Of a DNA stretch of 64,000 nucleotides, positions 42,063 through 49,931 are shown piece by piece. Position 1 is the stretch's first letter. Each line of letters opens with the position of its first letter. The notes under the pieces are model-generated. The model saw only the letters and a list, made by a program, of their open reading frames with translations, was not told where the DNA came from and made no database searches. The position numbers were made by a program, and so were the translations under genes. The stretch spans positions 1 through 64,000 of the forward strand of contig JASBVF010000028.1 of assembly GCA_030147525.1 (NCBI GenBank). The letters are read 5' to 3'. Origin of the DNA: Bacteroidota bacterium (GTDB lineage Bacteria > Bacteroidota > Bacteroidia > Chitinophagales > Saprospiraceae).

Positions 42063-42135
42063 TGGCTACAACAACGGATTACCGCATTGCACATTTCACT
42101 TTATCGACAAACCAAAACACGCAATGCGTTAATCC
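42063..42135 (-). repeat. attI-like site at the proximal end of the array
   Basis: On the plus strand the C1 leading box TGGCTACAAC is followed by AACGG. Then comes a 15-bp inverted repeat, GGATTACCGCATTGC (42076-42090) with GCAATGCGTTAATCC (42121-42135), one mismatch, around a 30-base loop. Unlike the 12 attC-like sites it has a 3-base insertion (AAC-AAC) and no second complementary box on the outer side. This is what a primary insertion site (attI) would look like, facing the recombinase gene. Confidence 0.6.
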
Positions 42136-42205
42136 CCATCCTGTTTACAAGTGACACCCAGCCAGAATACCGGCAAACGCTGATATTCGGCCAGGCTTTT
42201 TTTTG

Positions 42206-42262
42206 TTATTGCATGTTTTGGATAGTCGTTTCACCTATGCGACTATCCAAAACATGCAATAA
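42206..42262. repeat. Perfect 23-bp inverted repeat by the recombinase
   Basis: The arms 42206-42228 and 42240-42262 (TTATTGCATGTTTTGG... / ...CCAAAACATGCAATAA) are fully complementary around an 11-base loop that contains CTATG. It lies between the attI-like site and the recombinase gene terminator. It has no T-run and no AAC/GTT boxes. It may be a recombinase binding site or part of attI. Confidence 0.85.
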
Positions 42263-42287
42263 ATATTAACATTGTTAAATCTAAAAA

Positions 42288-42303
42288 TCCACGCTTTCGT
42301 GGA
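42288..42303 (-). terminator. Terminator of the recombinase gene
   Basis: TCCACG-AAAG-CGTGGA followed by TTTTTAG on the minus strand, 48 bases after the recombinase stop (42351). It should separate recombinase transcription from the cassettes downstream. Confidence 0.75.
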
Positions 42304-42350
42304 GTTACTGCCTGGTAAAGACGAACTGCGAAAATTCATCAGCCATTTTT

Positions 42351-43850
42351 TTAAACTTCCAGACTATCCAATGGGCTTCGCAGCTTGTCAATGCCTTTTT
42401 TGGTGATGTGGGTATAAATTTCGGTGGTTTTACTGCTTTCGTGACCCAACAGGTCCTGAATGTACCGCAGATCCACGCCTTTTTCAAGCAGATGTGTGGC
42501 AAAACTGTGGCGCAGTGTATGCACCGTGGCATGAGGGTTGATCTTTGCATTTTGTTTGGCCCTGTCGAAAATGGCTTGCACACTCCTTACGCTGTACTGT
42601 CCGCCTGCAGCGCCTTCAAACAACCATTCGACCGGGCAGTAATCTTCAAAATAATCCTTCAGCCGTGCAATGACTTTATCAGATAATATCGTGCATCTGT
42701 CTTTTTTTCCCTTGCCCTCCCGCACGAACAAGCGGTGGTATTCCGGCTGAAGATCGGATAATTGGAGGTTGACGACCTCGCCAAGCCTCAAACCGGCTGA
42801 ATAGATCAGCATCAGTATGAGTTTGTGCTTGCTGTTGTCCACGCTGTTTAACAACCTGGTCACTTCGTCCTCTGTGAGGACGTGAGGTAACTTTTGAGGT
42901 TTTTTAGGCCGGAACATTCGTTCGACCTTGGCTTCCTGTTTCACCACATCATTATAGAAATGTAAAATGGCGCTTACAATCTGATTTTGATACGACTCGG
43001 TAATGTGCTTTTCCCGGATGAGAAAATGGATGTACCGGTCAATCTGCTCCCTTGTAATTTCACTTGGTTTGATGTTGTCGTAGTAGCGGATGAAACTTCT
43101 GAAACAGTTTTTATAGGTTTTTATCGTACGATGACTGTACCGTTTTAACATCAGGCACTGCTCCAGCGCCACTACTGCTGCCTCGTACCTGGCTATCGGG
43201 CCTTCTTTGCTCAGGAGTTTTTGCTGGGGTACTACGTCCGGCCTTTCAGGCAGATTTTCCACATCGGGCTGAAAAGTCCAGTGAAGATGTTCATTCAGGT
43301 ATTTTTCAAGAAACCGAATGGTCAGCTTCGTATTGGGAAGTTCCCACAATTTTGCTTCGCTGTTCCAGCGTCTGCCGTGTATGTTGCGAATGGTTGCCAG
43401 ATGTTGTTCTCTAAGTTCCTTAGGCAGGCGAAGCCCGATGATGTCTTTTCGCTTGGAATGGGCGATTACTGTCAGCTTTCCAGTTTCCTTGCCGGCGGGT
43501 ATTTCTGTTGGTTCCGCATCGGGAATCTTCTCTTCCTGTTCCGGCAAAACCACTGTTACTTCGAACAAAGCATTAAGCGCCGCCCATGCCGCTTTGGTTT
43601 TGGGAAGATGCCAGCACTTGTGGGTTTGACTCCATCTGGCTCCTTCGATGGTACGCAGTTGGCGGACATGCTCCGGTGAATAGGGCATTCCGACCTGGAT
43701 GCGGGCTTCTCCCTGATGAAGCAAAGGCCCTGCTGTGATTTTGAATTTGGAAACGCCGGAACCGGCTGGCGGCGAAGGCTGCCGTACAGATGGCTTTCCG
43801 ATATTGACGCCACCGGGCGAAGGATTGGAAGTGGAGGGCTGGCTGGCCAT
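42351..43850 (-). CDS. Tyrosine recombinase with N-terminal W-repeat extension
   Basis: This 499-residue protein has a core-binding SAM-like domain at about residues 220-305 and a catalytic domain at about 325-490. The full catalytic set is visible: R355 (AGLRLGE), K382, H444 and R447 (HTLRHSF), H470 (LLGHES), Y479 (EIYTH). The end, RSPLDSLEV, resembles the IntI C-terminus. Between K382 and H444 there is no integron-integrase-specific insertion; the spacing is XerD-like. The first 200 residues carry two related repeats (W73...W80-HLPKTK and W162...W169-ELPNTK) resembling HARP-type DNA-annealing modules. Terminators on both sides make it monocistronic. It reads toward the array. Confidence 0.9.
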   Translation of the reverse strand: MASQPSTSNPSPGGVNIGKPSVRQPSPPAGSGVSKFKITAGPLLHQGEARIQVGMPYSPEHVRQLRTIEGARWSQTHKCWHLPKTKAAWAALNALFEVTVVLPEQEEKIPDAEPTEIPAGKETGKLTVIAHSKRKDIIGLRLPKELREQHLATIRNIHGRRWNSEAKLWELPNTKLTIRFLEKYLNEHLHWTFQPDVENLPERPDVVPQQKLLSKEGPIARYEAAVVALEQCLMLKRYSHRTIKTYKNCFRSFIRYYDNIKPSEITREQIDRYIHFLIREKHITESYQNQIVSAILHFYNDVVKQEAKVERMFRPKKPQKLPHVLTEDEVTRLLNSVDNSKHKLILMLIYSAGLRLGEVVNLQLSDLQPEYHRLFVREGKGKKDRCTILSDKVIARLKDYFEDYCPVEWLFEGAAGGQYSVRSVQAIFDRAKQNAKINPHATVHTLRHSFATHLLEKGVDLRYIQDLLGHESSKTTEIYTHITKKGIDKLRSPLDSLEV

Positions 43851-44014
43851 TGGGTCTGGATTTTACCGGTTAAATCACAATCGCTCTTTCACACCGGATT
43901 GCGGTATTCGGAACAATCGTCTGCACAACTTCAGGTTTTTCTTCAATACGCCAAATTTATTTTCAAAATAAATTTTTACACTTTCTCGCTTGCCCAAGTC
44001 TTCTCATTGAAAAA

Positions 44015-44064
44015 CGCTTCTGCTCCTGCCGGTCCCGATGTAAAACCGGGACCGGCAGAAGCGT
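44015..44064 (-). terminator. Terminator between the helical protein and recombinase genes
   Basis: On the minus strand CTGCCGGTCCCG pairs with CGGGACCGGCAG, extended by CGCTTCTG with CAGAAGCG, and is followed by TTTTT. It lies 44 bases after the stop at 44108 and isolates the recombinase gene from upstream transcription. Confidence 0.85.
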
Positions 44065-44107
44065 GTGTGTTTTCATCTTGTAGACACGGTGGCAGCGGAG
44101 AATAGAT

Positions 44108-45061
44108 TTACTTTTCGTCGATTGCCGGCAGCAACTCCACCACGATGCGGTGTATTTTCCCCTGCTTGATTCTTTCCTGCACTCCCACGGCTCCGCTAAA
44201 ACCTGGTTTGGTAACCTCCCAGTCGTAAAAGCCATACCGCACGGGCCGAAAGGATACTTCGCCTTCGATATTCGTTTTGCCTGTGAGTTTAACTTGATGG
44301 GTCACGCCTTTTTGGTCGGTAAAAGTCATGCGGGCGCTGACGCTGGCCTGATAGACAGGCGCCAACTCGCCGTTGGGTTTTCTTTCCTGAATTAAAAAAT
44401 ACAGCTGCGTTCTGGTTCTGCCGGGATGGATAATCTGACGGGCAAGTTTATAACTGCTGATCAGGCTGTCATCATCGGGTATGAGTTCGACGACGGGGTC
44501 AAGTTGCTCCTTCATGATCTCAACGATTTCCCCGATAGTTGTATTCACATTAAATTTGCTGATGGAAATGACACCCTGTTTGAGTTTCGTGGCGCTTTGC
44601 CAGACTTCCCACAATGCCAGTTGTTGATTGGCCGTGGCAATCATATCGGCGGTAAGTCCGAAGGGCGTTAATGGGGTTTGAAGTTCATTCGCTTTTGATA
44701 TGATGGCCGAGCAGACGGGTTTTACTTCATTCAGATTTAAACGGCTTAACTTGTAAACAGACTTACGAGCCAGGTCACTGAGTATAATATCGCCCGTGCT
44801 GCTTGCATAGGAACGGAGGACTTTGCCCAGCTTTGAAGTGATTATAGCCAATTCTTCCTGCACATTTTTCCTTGTTTCTGTGGTAGTCTTGGTGCTTTGC
44901 AGGGAATCGTCCAGCTTATCGTCAATGTTGTTTAGCAGGATTTTAATGAGGGCAAACAATGTTTGAATTCTCGGAATGACGTTAAAGCGGGCCTCATTTT
45001 CATGATAAAGTTTGACCACGTCTCTGATCATTTTAAGGCGGGCATCATAATATGATGTCAT
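44108..45061 (-). CDS. Helical protein with C-terminal beta-sandwich domain
   Basis: This 317-residue protein has no signal peptide. Residues 1-215 are mostly helical and charged (MIRDVVKLYHENEARFNVIPRIQTLFALIKILLNNIDDKL). Residues about 225-312 form a carboxypeptidase-regulatory-like beta-sandwich (APVYQASVSARMTFTDQKG, KTNIEGEVSFRPVRYGFYDWEVTKPGFSG, GKIHRIVVELLP). It was not recognised as a named family. It lies upstream of the recombinase gene but ends in its own terminator, so a joint function is not implied. Confidence 0.65.
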   Translation of the reverse strand: MTSYYDARLKMIRDVVKLYHENEARFNVIPRIQTLFALIKILLNNIDDKLDDSLQSTKTTTETRKNVQEELAIITSKLGKVLRSYASSTGDIILSDLARKSVYKLSRLNLNEVKPVCSAIISKANELQTPLTPFGLTADMIATANQQLALWEVWQSATKLKQGVISISKFNVNTTIGEIVEIMKEQLDPVVELIPDDDSLISSYKLARQIIHPGRTRTQLYFLIQERKPNGELAPVYQASVSARMTFTDQKGVTHQVKLTGKTNIEGEVSFRPVRYGFYDWEVTKPGFSGAVGVQERIKQGKIHRIVVELLPAIDEK

Positions 45062-45983
45062 ATAGAAAAGGTGTTTTCATTTTCCCGTGTTTCTGGCGAT
45101 TAGCTTTCAAGGGTCTCGTTCAAATTCGACGGGGGTTGTTGATTATACCTACAGTAGGCCGGTTTGCAAGTAGGCCAGTAGGCAAACAGACTGATTTTTA
45201 ATTATTTAAAGTCGTCCATTTTTGCAAACCGATTTTTTTCAGGTATAAATTGTCAAAATATTACTGTCAATTTATTTGCCAATTTTACACAAATTAAAAA
45301 CTTTTTTTGGGTAATTATAGGTAAACGCATTAAAAGTTGATAAACATGAGTCATCCCAAATTTTTAAATTGGGTTTGAAGCCGAAATAGCCCCGGAGGGG
45401 CGGCAATGTTTGTAGAAAAATGACCCAATAATAAAACATGAGTCATCCCGAATTTTTCAGTTGTGTATTTAGCGTCAAAAGAGCCCCGGAGGGGCGGCAA
45501 TGTTTGTAGAAAATTGACCGGAAAATAAAAATGGAGCCCCAGCGGGGCGGCAATGTTTGTAGAAAATTGACCCAATAATAAAACGTGTGTCATCCCTAAT
45601 TTTTAAATTGGGTTTGAAGCCAAAATAGCCCCGGAGGGGCGGCAATGTTTGTAGAAAAATGACCGGAAAATAAAAATGGAGCCCCAGCGGGACGGCTATC
45701 GATTAATGACCGCCCCGCTGGGGCTCCATTTTTGGATAAAATTAATGCTACAAACATAGCCGCCCCTCCGGGGCTAAAATGTTAGCAAAATTCGGAATGA
45801 TTCATGTTCACCAACCACATCAAAGGCGGAATGAATTACTAACGTAAATCTTCGATTTCCGCCCTCCATTCTTATCAACGTTTAATGCGTTTACTTATAA
45901 CTTCCAAAATTATATGCGCCGGCAGTGCAATTTAATTTTATGCAACCGCTACGGGGTAAACAAATTTTACAAATCAAGTCAAT
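45062..45983. other. Non-coding region filled by dispersed repeats
   Basis: No gene is supported. The first 290 bases are AT-rich and carry no clear feature, and 45348-45810 is the palindromic repeat cluster described separately. An open frame at 45351-45593 lies wholly within repeats and is not credible as a gene. Confidence 0.6.
45348..45810. repeat. Dispersed palindromic GCCCC repeat cluster, second copy
   Basis: Five or more modules of GCCCCGGAGGGGCGGC or GCCCCAGCGGGGCGGC type, each followed by AATGTTTGTAGAAAA, are separated by GAGTCATCCC-containing links. The last module forms a long inverted repeat (GCCCCAGCGGGACGG ... CCGCCCCGCTGGGGC). It is the same family as 1-142, so the two clusters flank the whole accessory stretch between them. 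Confidence 0.9.
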
Positions 45984-46376
45984 TTGAAGCTGTTTTTAAC
46001 AAAAAACGAGACTTATCAAGCAACAACTACTTTTTGCAGCTTTTTTGAAATAATTCTTTACAAAAAACAGCGCATCCTTGTTAAAAAAGAGGTCTTACTA
46101 AGCTTCAAAGCCCTTTTACCTGACTTCAAAGATGTTATCCTAACTTTCAAAGATGTCATCCTGACTAAAAAAGGTATTAAACTGGCTTTCAAAGATGTTA
46201 TACTTTTTTTTAAAGGCATCGTACCCGGCATCAAAGTTTCCATACTCGCTTATAAATTTAGCACACTCTCCTTTAATGATAAAATCCTTTACATTAAAGC
46301 AGGCGTACCAGCCGTCGACACGATCATCCTGGCTGATAAAGGAATCGTCCTGGCTGATGAAATTGCCATCCTGTGA
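45984..46376 (+). pseudogene. Heptad-repeat reading frame, first part
   Basis: The frame encodes 130 residues, of which the last 90 are 7-residue repeats with the pattern [IV]L-x-x-K-[DG]-[VI] (for example FKDVILT, ADKGIVL, ADEIAIL), matching a 21-bp DNA period from about 46090. It ends at TGA 46374-46376. The same frame and the same 7-residue phase continue beyond the stop to about 46540. There is no signal peptide. It may be a decayed repeat protein or a repeat with incidental open frame. Confidence 0.45.
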
Positions 46377-46811
46377 TTTTTAGTTATCGTGCTAAAGAAA
46401 AAGGATATTGATCTTGCCAGGAAAGAAAACGTACTGGCTGAAGATCATGTCTTCCCGACGGATAAGCATGTCGCTCCGTTTGATGAAGCGGTTATCCTGG
46501 TGGATAATGAGATCATCCCCGATGACGAAGTGTGTCGGACGGAAATAAAAGCGGACGTGCAGCGTGGAAGGATGCGGCTGATTTACGTACCCGGCGTTGC
46601 GCTGGCAACACATGCTATCAAGCAATGCTTAATTGTCCGTATCAAGTTCTATTTTTTCCATCAATTCCAGCGCCCGTTGAAGCTCCATATAATATACGTC
46701 GCAGGAATCCCTCCAATCTTCCGGCGCCTCTTTCCAATCATTTGTTTTAGTGAAATTCTCAAAAAGCAGCGTCAAAAAATCCCTGAGATCGGGAAGGCCG
46801 ACTTCTCGTAA
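46377..46811 (+). pseudogene. Heptad-repeat reading frame, continuation after TGA
   Basis: The frame of the preceding repeat resumes without a shift (KKKDIDL, ARKENVL, AEDHVFP, TDKHVAP, FDEAVIL, VDNEIIP), with the heptad register preserved across the stop codon. The repeats fade by about 46545, and the rest to 46811 is antisense to a small minus-strand gene. One base change would restore a single frame of about 275 codons. Confidence 0.4.
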
Positions 46812-46862
46812 TTCGGCCACCAATTGGGCCGGACTCATTTTAGTATGGCTGATCTGTTCCAT
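46629..46862 (-). CDS. Small acidic helical protein
   Basis: This 77-residue protein has a plausible composition for a real soluble helical protein (SPAQLVAELREVGLPDLRDFLTLLFENF, VYYMELQRALELMEKIELD). It has no signal peptide or known motif. The ATG at 46862 is preceded by AT-rich sequence. It overlaps the degenerate end of the plus-strand repeat frame, so only one of the two is likely real here, and this one is favoured. Function unknown. Confidence 0.45.
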   Translation of the reverse strand: MEQISHTKMSPAQLVAELREVGLPDLRDFLTLLFENFTKTNDWKEAPEDWRDSCDVYYMELQRALELMEKIELDTDN

Positions 46863-46984
46863 GTTTGTGTATTTATTAGTTAATCCCGATGGTGGATAGG
46901 GTTAAGAAGCTTGAACGGTTGAAGCGTTTAAGTGGGTAATGCCTGACGGAAATTCCGCAGTAATCCCTTTAAACCTATAACCAT

Positions 46985-48016
46985 TTAAACCCTTAAACCA
47001 TTTTCACCCCCTCCCCTCACATGCCGCTCAAAAAAAGCAAGCGCAGCCTGCATCATTTCGTCGAACTGAGGGTTTGGGCCAATTTTACCCAGCCCGTCCG
47101 TTAAAACGATCGGCTCTTTGACCGGCAGGGTCGAATGGGCAACGTTTATCCATTCTTCCGGCTCGGTTTTTTGGCCGGGGACGTATAGTTTCTGGCGGAT
47201 TATTTTTTCACCAATGATAAAAGCGCTGCTGGTTTTAGTATTGTTTTTCAACAAATTCAACACACCGTGAACGTCGGCGGTATCATCCGTCAGGCAGTGG
47301 GCGGCGAAGACGGGTTGTTCCACGGTGACGCCTCTGGACAAGCGATTGTTTTCGTCAATAATATCATCCAGTTCCTTTGCACCGAACTTGGGCAGCACAG
47401 GATATTTGAAAGGGTCAGCGCCGATGCCTTTCAGCGTGCCATCCATACGCTTCAGCAGGATAGCAGGCGTCAGGTTGATCATAAATTCGCTCAACGGCAC
47501 CAGCTCGATCGCCGCCGAAAAGAGAAAAAGGCCGCCATTGACCAACTTTTTCCCGTTTCTCATTTCACGGAGAATCCGGTTGTAGCTCAAAGCGCCGCCG
47601 GTGGAGAAACCCCCGACGGAAACGACATTGCCGAAAGCGCCTGCAAGGTTCACCGCCCGGTCGATGGTCTGCCGCCAGTAGGTATCCAGGTCACTGTCTT
47701 CGAACGCTGCGTCGGGGTCGTTCAGGCCGTGCCCCGGCAACAACGTCAAGATCACGTTCAGTCCTGCATCGTAGAAACATTTTCCAACATCCGCCATGTA
47801 GCGGGGAGAATCGGACAATCCGTGGGTCAGCACGATGACGTGGTCCGTCTTTTTTCCGTGGTGAAAGATCCTTGGCCCGTTGCCCGGCCTTAAATCCGGG
47901 CTTTCAAGGCAGTACTGGCAATAAAAACCGTCTTCCCCCCTGATTTCACGGCCGGACACCGACGTGAGGTGAGCATAGTTTTCCCGAAACTGGTCGTAGC
48001 TGTTTTCTGCAATCAT
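46985..48016 (-). CDS. Alpha/beta hydrolase (esterase/lipase-like)
   Basis: This 343-residue cytoplasmic protein has an alpha/beta-hydrolase core: VIVLTHGLSDSPRYM (oxyanion loop), LLPGHGLNDP, and the nucleophile elbow VGGFSTGGAL (G-F-S-T-G). The acid residue may lie in AHCLTDDTADVHG and the histidine in INVAHSTLPVKEP. The fold and site are like serine esterases/lysophospholipases, with no clear substrate. There is no signal peptide. It stands alone between the repeat-frame region and a long intergenic stretch. Confidence 0.85.
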   Translation of the reverse strand: MIAENSYDQFRENYAHLTSVSGREIRGEDGFYCQYCLESPDLRPGNGPRIFHHGKKTDHVIVLTHGLSDSPRYMADVGKCFYDAGLNVILTLLPGHGLNDPDAAFEDSDLDTYWRQTIDRAVNLAGAFGNVVSVGGFSTGGALSYNRILREMRNGKKLVNGGLFLFSAAIELVPLSEFMINLTPAILLKRMDGTLKGIGADPFKYPVLPKFGAKELDDIIDENNRLSRGVTVEQPVFAAHCLTDDTADVHGVLNLLKNNTKTSSAFIIGEKIIRQKLYVPGQKTEPEEWINVAHSTLPVKEPIVLTDGLGKIGPNPQFDEMMQAALAFFERHVRGGGENGLRV

Positions 48017-48868
48017 TGTCGTCAGGTTGGCTGGTTGGCAAATTGGCCGGAAAGCTGGTATTCAGGTTTTTACAACCGGCATTTTTTGCAAACCGTTATT
48101 GTTTAAATCTAAAGTAAGCCATTTTTAGCCTAAATCGAAAATCGATCGGGGGAAAGTAAGCTTTTTATGGAAGTCAGAACGCTAACTAAAGTCCGTTTTT
48201 GGAGTAGTAAAGAACATTCCGGGCAATTCAAGTGGCGGACATTTTCAAGGCGTTCAGCTGGCTTCAGGTACGACAGTATTGACGCTGGATGTTGTTTCCC
48301 GAATGATCCCATGAGTGCGTCAGCATTTTTTACATTGGGAAAATTGTCCAAGCGACGGGAACATTTATCCTGAATCGCTTTCCTGACACAAGCATTCTAA
48401 TAAGAGATTGGCAATCAAAACGATAACAAAATCGCTGATTTTTAAACAATTTGATTACGTGACTTGCTTATTTGTACTTTTTTCCCGGATCAGCCAATGT
48501 TTTACCGCTGAAAACTGCTAGATTTAATAGGTTAGTAAGAAACAATATTGATGCTTTTTGGAACAAAAGTCCTATGCCTTCGTGCAGTTTTACCCCTACA
48601 TTGATCTCATGTTCTGACACACCTTTAAGAACAATCATTTTTTAGCTTTCCCATGAATCTCACGCAACTCACTACTCACAAGTCTGAGATCTATCGCCAT
48701 TATATATAGCAGCACCTGAAGTGCGGTTATACACGACTGCCATTTTACCTCTGACATATGCAGAGGTGAAGGATGTATGTGTGTTTAACCAAATTATGTC
48801 TGTATTTATCATACATATAGGCAGGGTGACCCCATTATGTAATCTGTTAACCTTTTAAATATAGTCAA
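48017..48868. other. Long intergenic region, no gene seen
   Basis: About 850 bases without a supported gene. A 73-codon minus-strand frame at 48130-48351 lacks a signal or family motif. A small hairpin, ACCTCTG-ACATATG-CAGAGGT, lies near 48749-48769. The sequence is AT-rich toward the T9SS gene that starts at 48869, and may hold a long leader or promoter that I cannot pinpoint. Confidence 0.45.
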
Positions 48869-49765
48869 ATGAAAACAAGTATCTATTTCAGAATCATCGC
48901 ACTCGCCTGCCTGTTCTTTGCAGGCTCCCACCTGTCGGCACAGCATGCCGAAGATGCAGCTGCAGAAGCTCAGGAAACCAATTGCGTCAACCTTGAACTG
49001 ATATGGCTGGCCAACCAGAACCGCTGGGGTGTTTTTGTACAGGCCGATGCAGATTTCACACCGCCGGATTACACCACCGTTACATCGGGAAGGGTCACGA
49101 TCGTTGCCCCGTTTGGATTTAACTATACCGGACTTTCCAGCAAGGCCGGCGGAAAGTGGAAACCCGGCGCCGTCTATTTTAACCCGCCGCAGGCACCCGG
49201 CCGTCAGTTTATGACCTTTGAACTGACGCCGAACAACAACCAGCTGTTGCTGTCGAATGAGGATTCCGTAATGCTATTCTCGTTTGCAAAAACAGGCGCT
49301 TGCCCTGACACCATGTACCTGATGGACGCTTACGTGCCGCAGCCGCTGCAACCGAATACGTTTACAGGCACCGGGCTTGGGCTTGGGTTTGGACCCGATG
49401 TCGAATTCGGGCTTTGCTCCGTACTGAACCGGGAAGCCTGGAATTGTAATCCGCCACCTCCGGCAGAAGAGCTTGCCATTGCAGCCCCGCTCAATAACAC
49501 ACAGGCAGCGGACGAAATGAACTGGTTCCGCATCTCACCCAATCCGGTTGAAAGCTGGACGGAAATTGTTTTACAAAAAGAAATCGAAGGCTCCTACCCT
49601 ACCCTGCGGATACTGAATGCACAGGGACAGATGATCGCCATGCAGACCGCACTTACCAGTGACAAGACACAGCTTCAGCTCGACGGCCTTTCATCCGGCA
49701 TTTATTTCGTCGTACTGGAAGCGAACGGAAAGATTTTACAAAGGGAAAAACTGATGAAGCAGTAG
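48869..49765 (+). CDS. Secreted T9SS protein, unknown function
   Basis: This 298-residue precursor has a signal peptide (FRIIALACLFFAGSHLSAQ). The mature region is beta-rich (NLELIWLANQNRWGVFVQADADF, GRVTIVAPFGFNYTGLSSKAGGKW, MTFELTPNNNQLLLSN) and resembles the conserved head of secreted Bacteroidota surface proteins. The T9SS tail is RISPNPVESWTEIVL...GIYFVVLEANGKILQREKLMKQ. No enzyme site is seen. It is monocistronic, with a hairpin (49776-49816) after the stop. Confidence 0.75.
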   Translation: MKTSIYFRIIALACLFFAGSHLSAQHAEDAAAEAQETNCVNLELIWLANQNRWGVFVQADADFTPPDYTTVTSGRVTIVAPFGFNYTGLSSKAGGKWKPGAVYFNPPQAPGRQFMTFELTPNNNQLLLSNEDSVMLFSFAKTGACPDTMYLMDAYVPQPLQPNTFTGTGLGLGFGPDVEFGLCSVLNREAWNCNPPPPAEELAIAAPLNNTQAADEMNWFRISPNPVESWTEIVLQKEIEGSYPTLRILNAQGQMIAMQTALTSDKTQLQLDGLSSGIYFVVLEANGKILQREKLMKQ

Positions 49766-49775
49766 TACTTTTTGC

Positions 49776-49816
49776 AATCGGCTATTGGTTAGCTCATAAC
49801 CAAAAGCCGATTGCCA
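49776..49816 (+). terminator. Terminator-like hairpin
   Basis: AATCGGCTATTGGTTA and TAACCAAAAGCCGATT form an imperfect stem 11 bases after the T9SS gene stop. No strong T-run follows, so this is moderate. Confidence 0.5.
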
Positions 49817-49931
49817 ACAGCCAATTATCATTTAACTCGAGCAAACAGGTGAAAACAATACACGCCGATCGTAGCGGCCGAATGATGGACGGGTATTTTT
49901 TCAGCTGTTTTCCTCTCAACCATTTTGAAAC

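Larger units (their letters stand above)
11676..42135 (-). mobile_element. Integron-like gene cassette array (C1-C13)
   Basis: Twelve attC-like sites divide this stretch into 12 complete cassettes and one truncated one, with almost every gene on the minus strand. On that strand each site reads box NNNNNAAC, a 3-base spacer (AAC, AAT, ACC or AAA), a two-part imperfect stem, a loop, a 4-5 base spacer usually ending ACC or GCC, then GTTNNNNNN. In every complete cassette the leading GTT box is complementary to its own trailing AAC box over 8-11 bases. A recombinase lies at the proximal end (42351-43850), reading toward the array as in the inverted integrons of Treponema. GC content varies widely between cassettes (C1 is clearly AT-rich). 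Integrase activity is not shown by sequence alone. Confidence 0.85.

Noticed and set aside
45351-45593. Open frame within the palindromic repeats
   Set aside because: It is made of repeat modules only (MTHVLLLGQFSTNIAAP repeated), with no start signal or homology.
48130-48351. 73-codon minus-strand open frame
   Set aside because: No signal, domain or neighbour supports it, and the surrounding 850 bases look non-coding.
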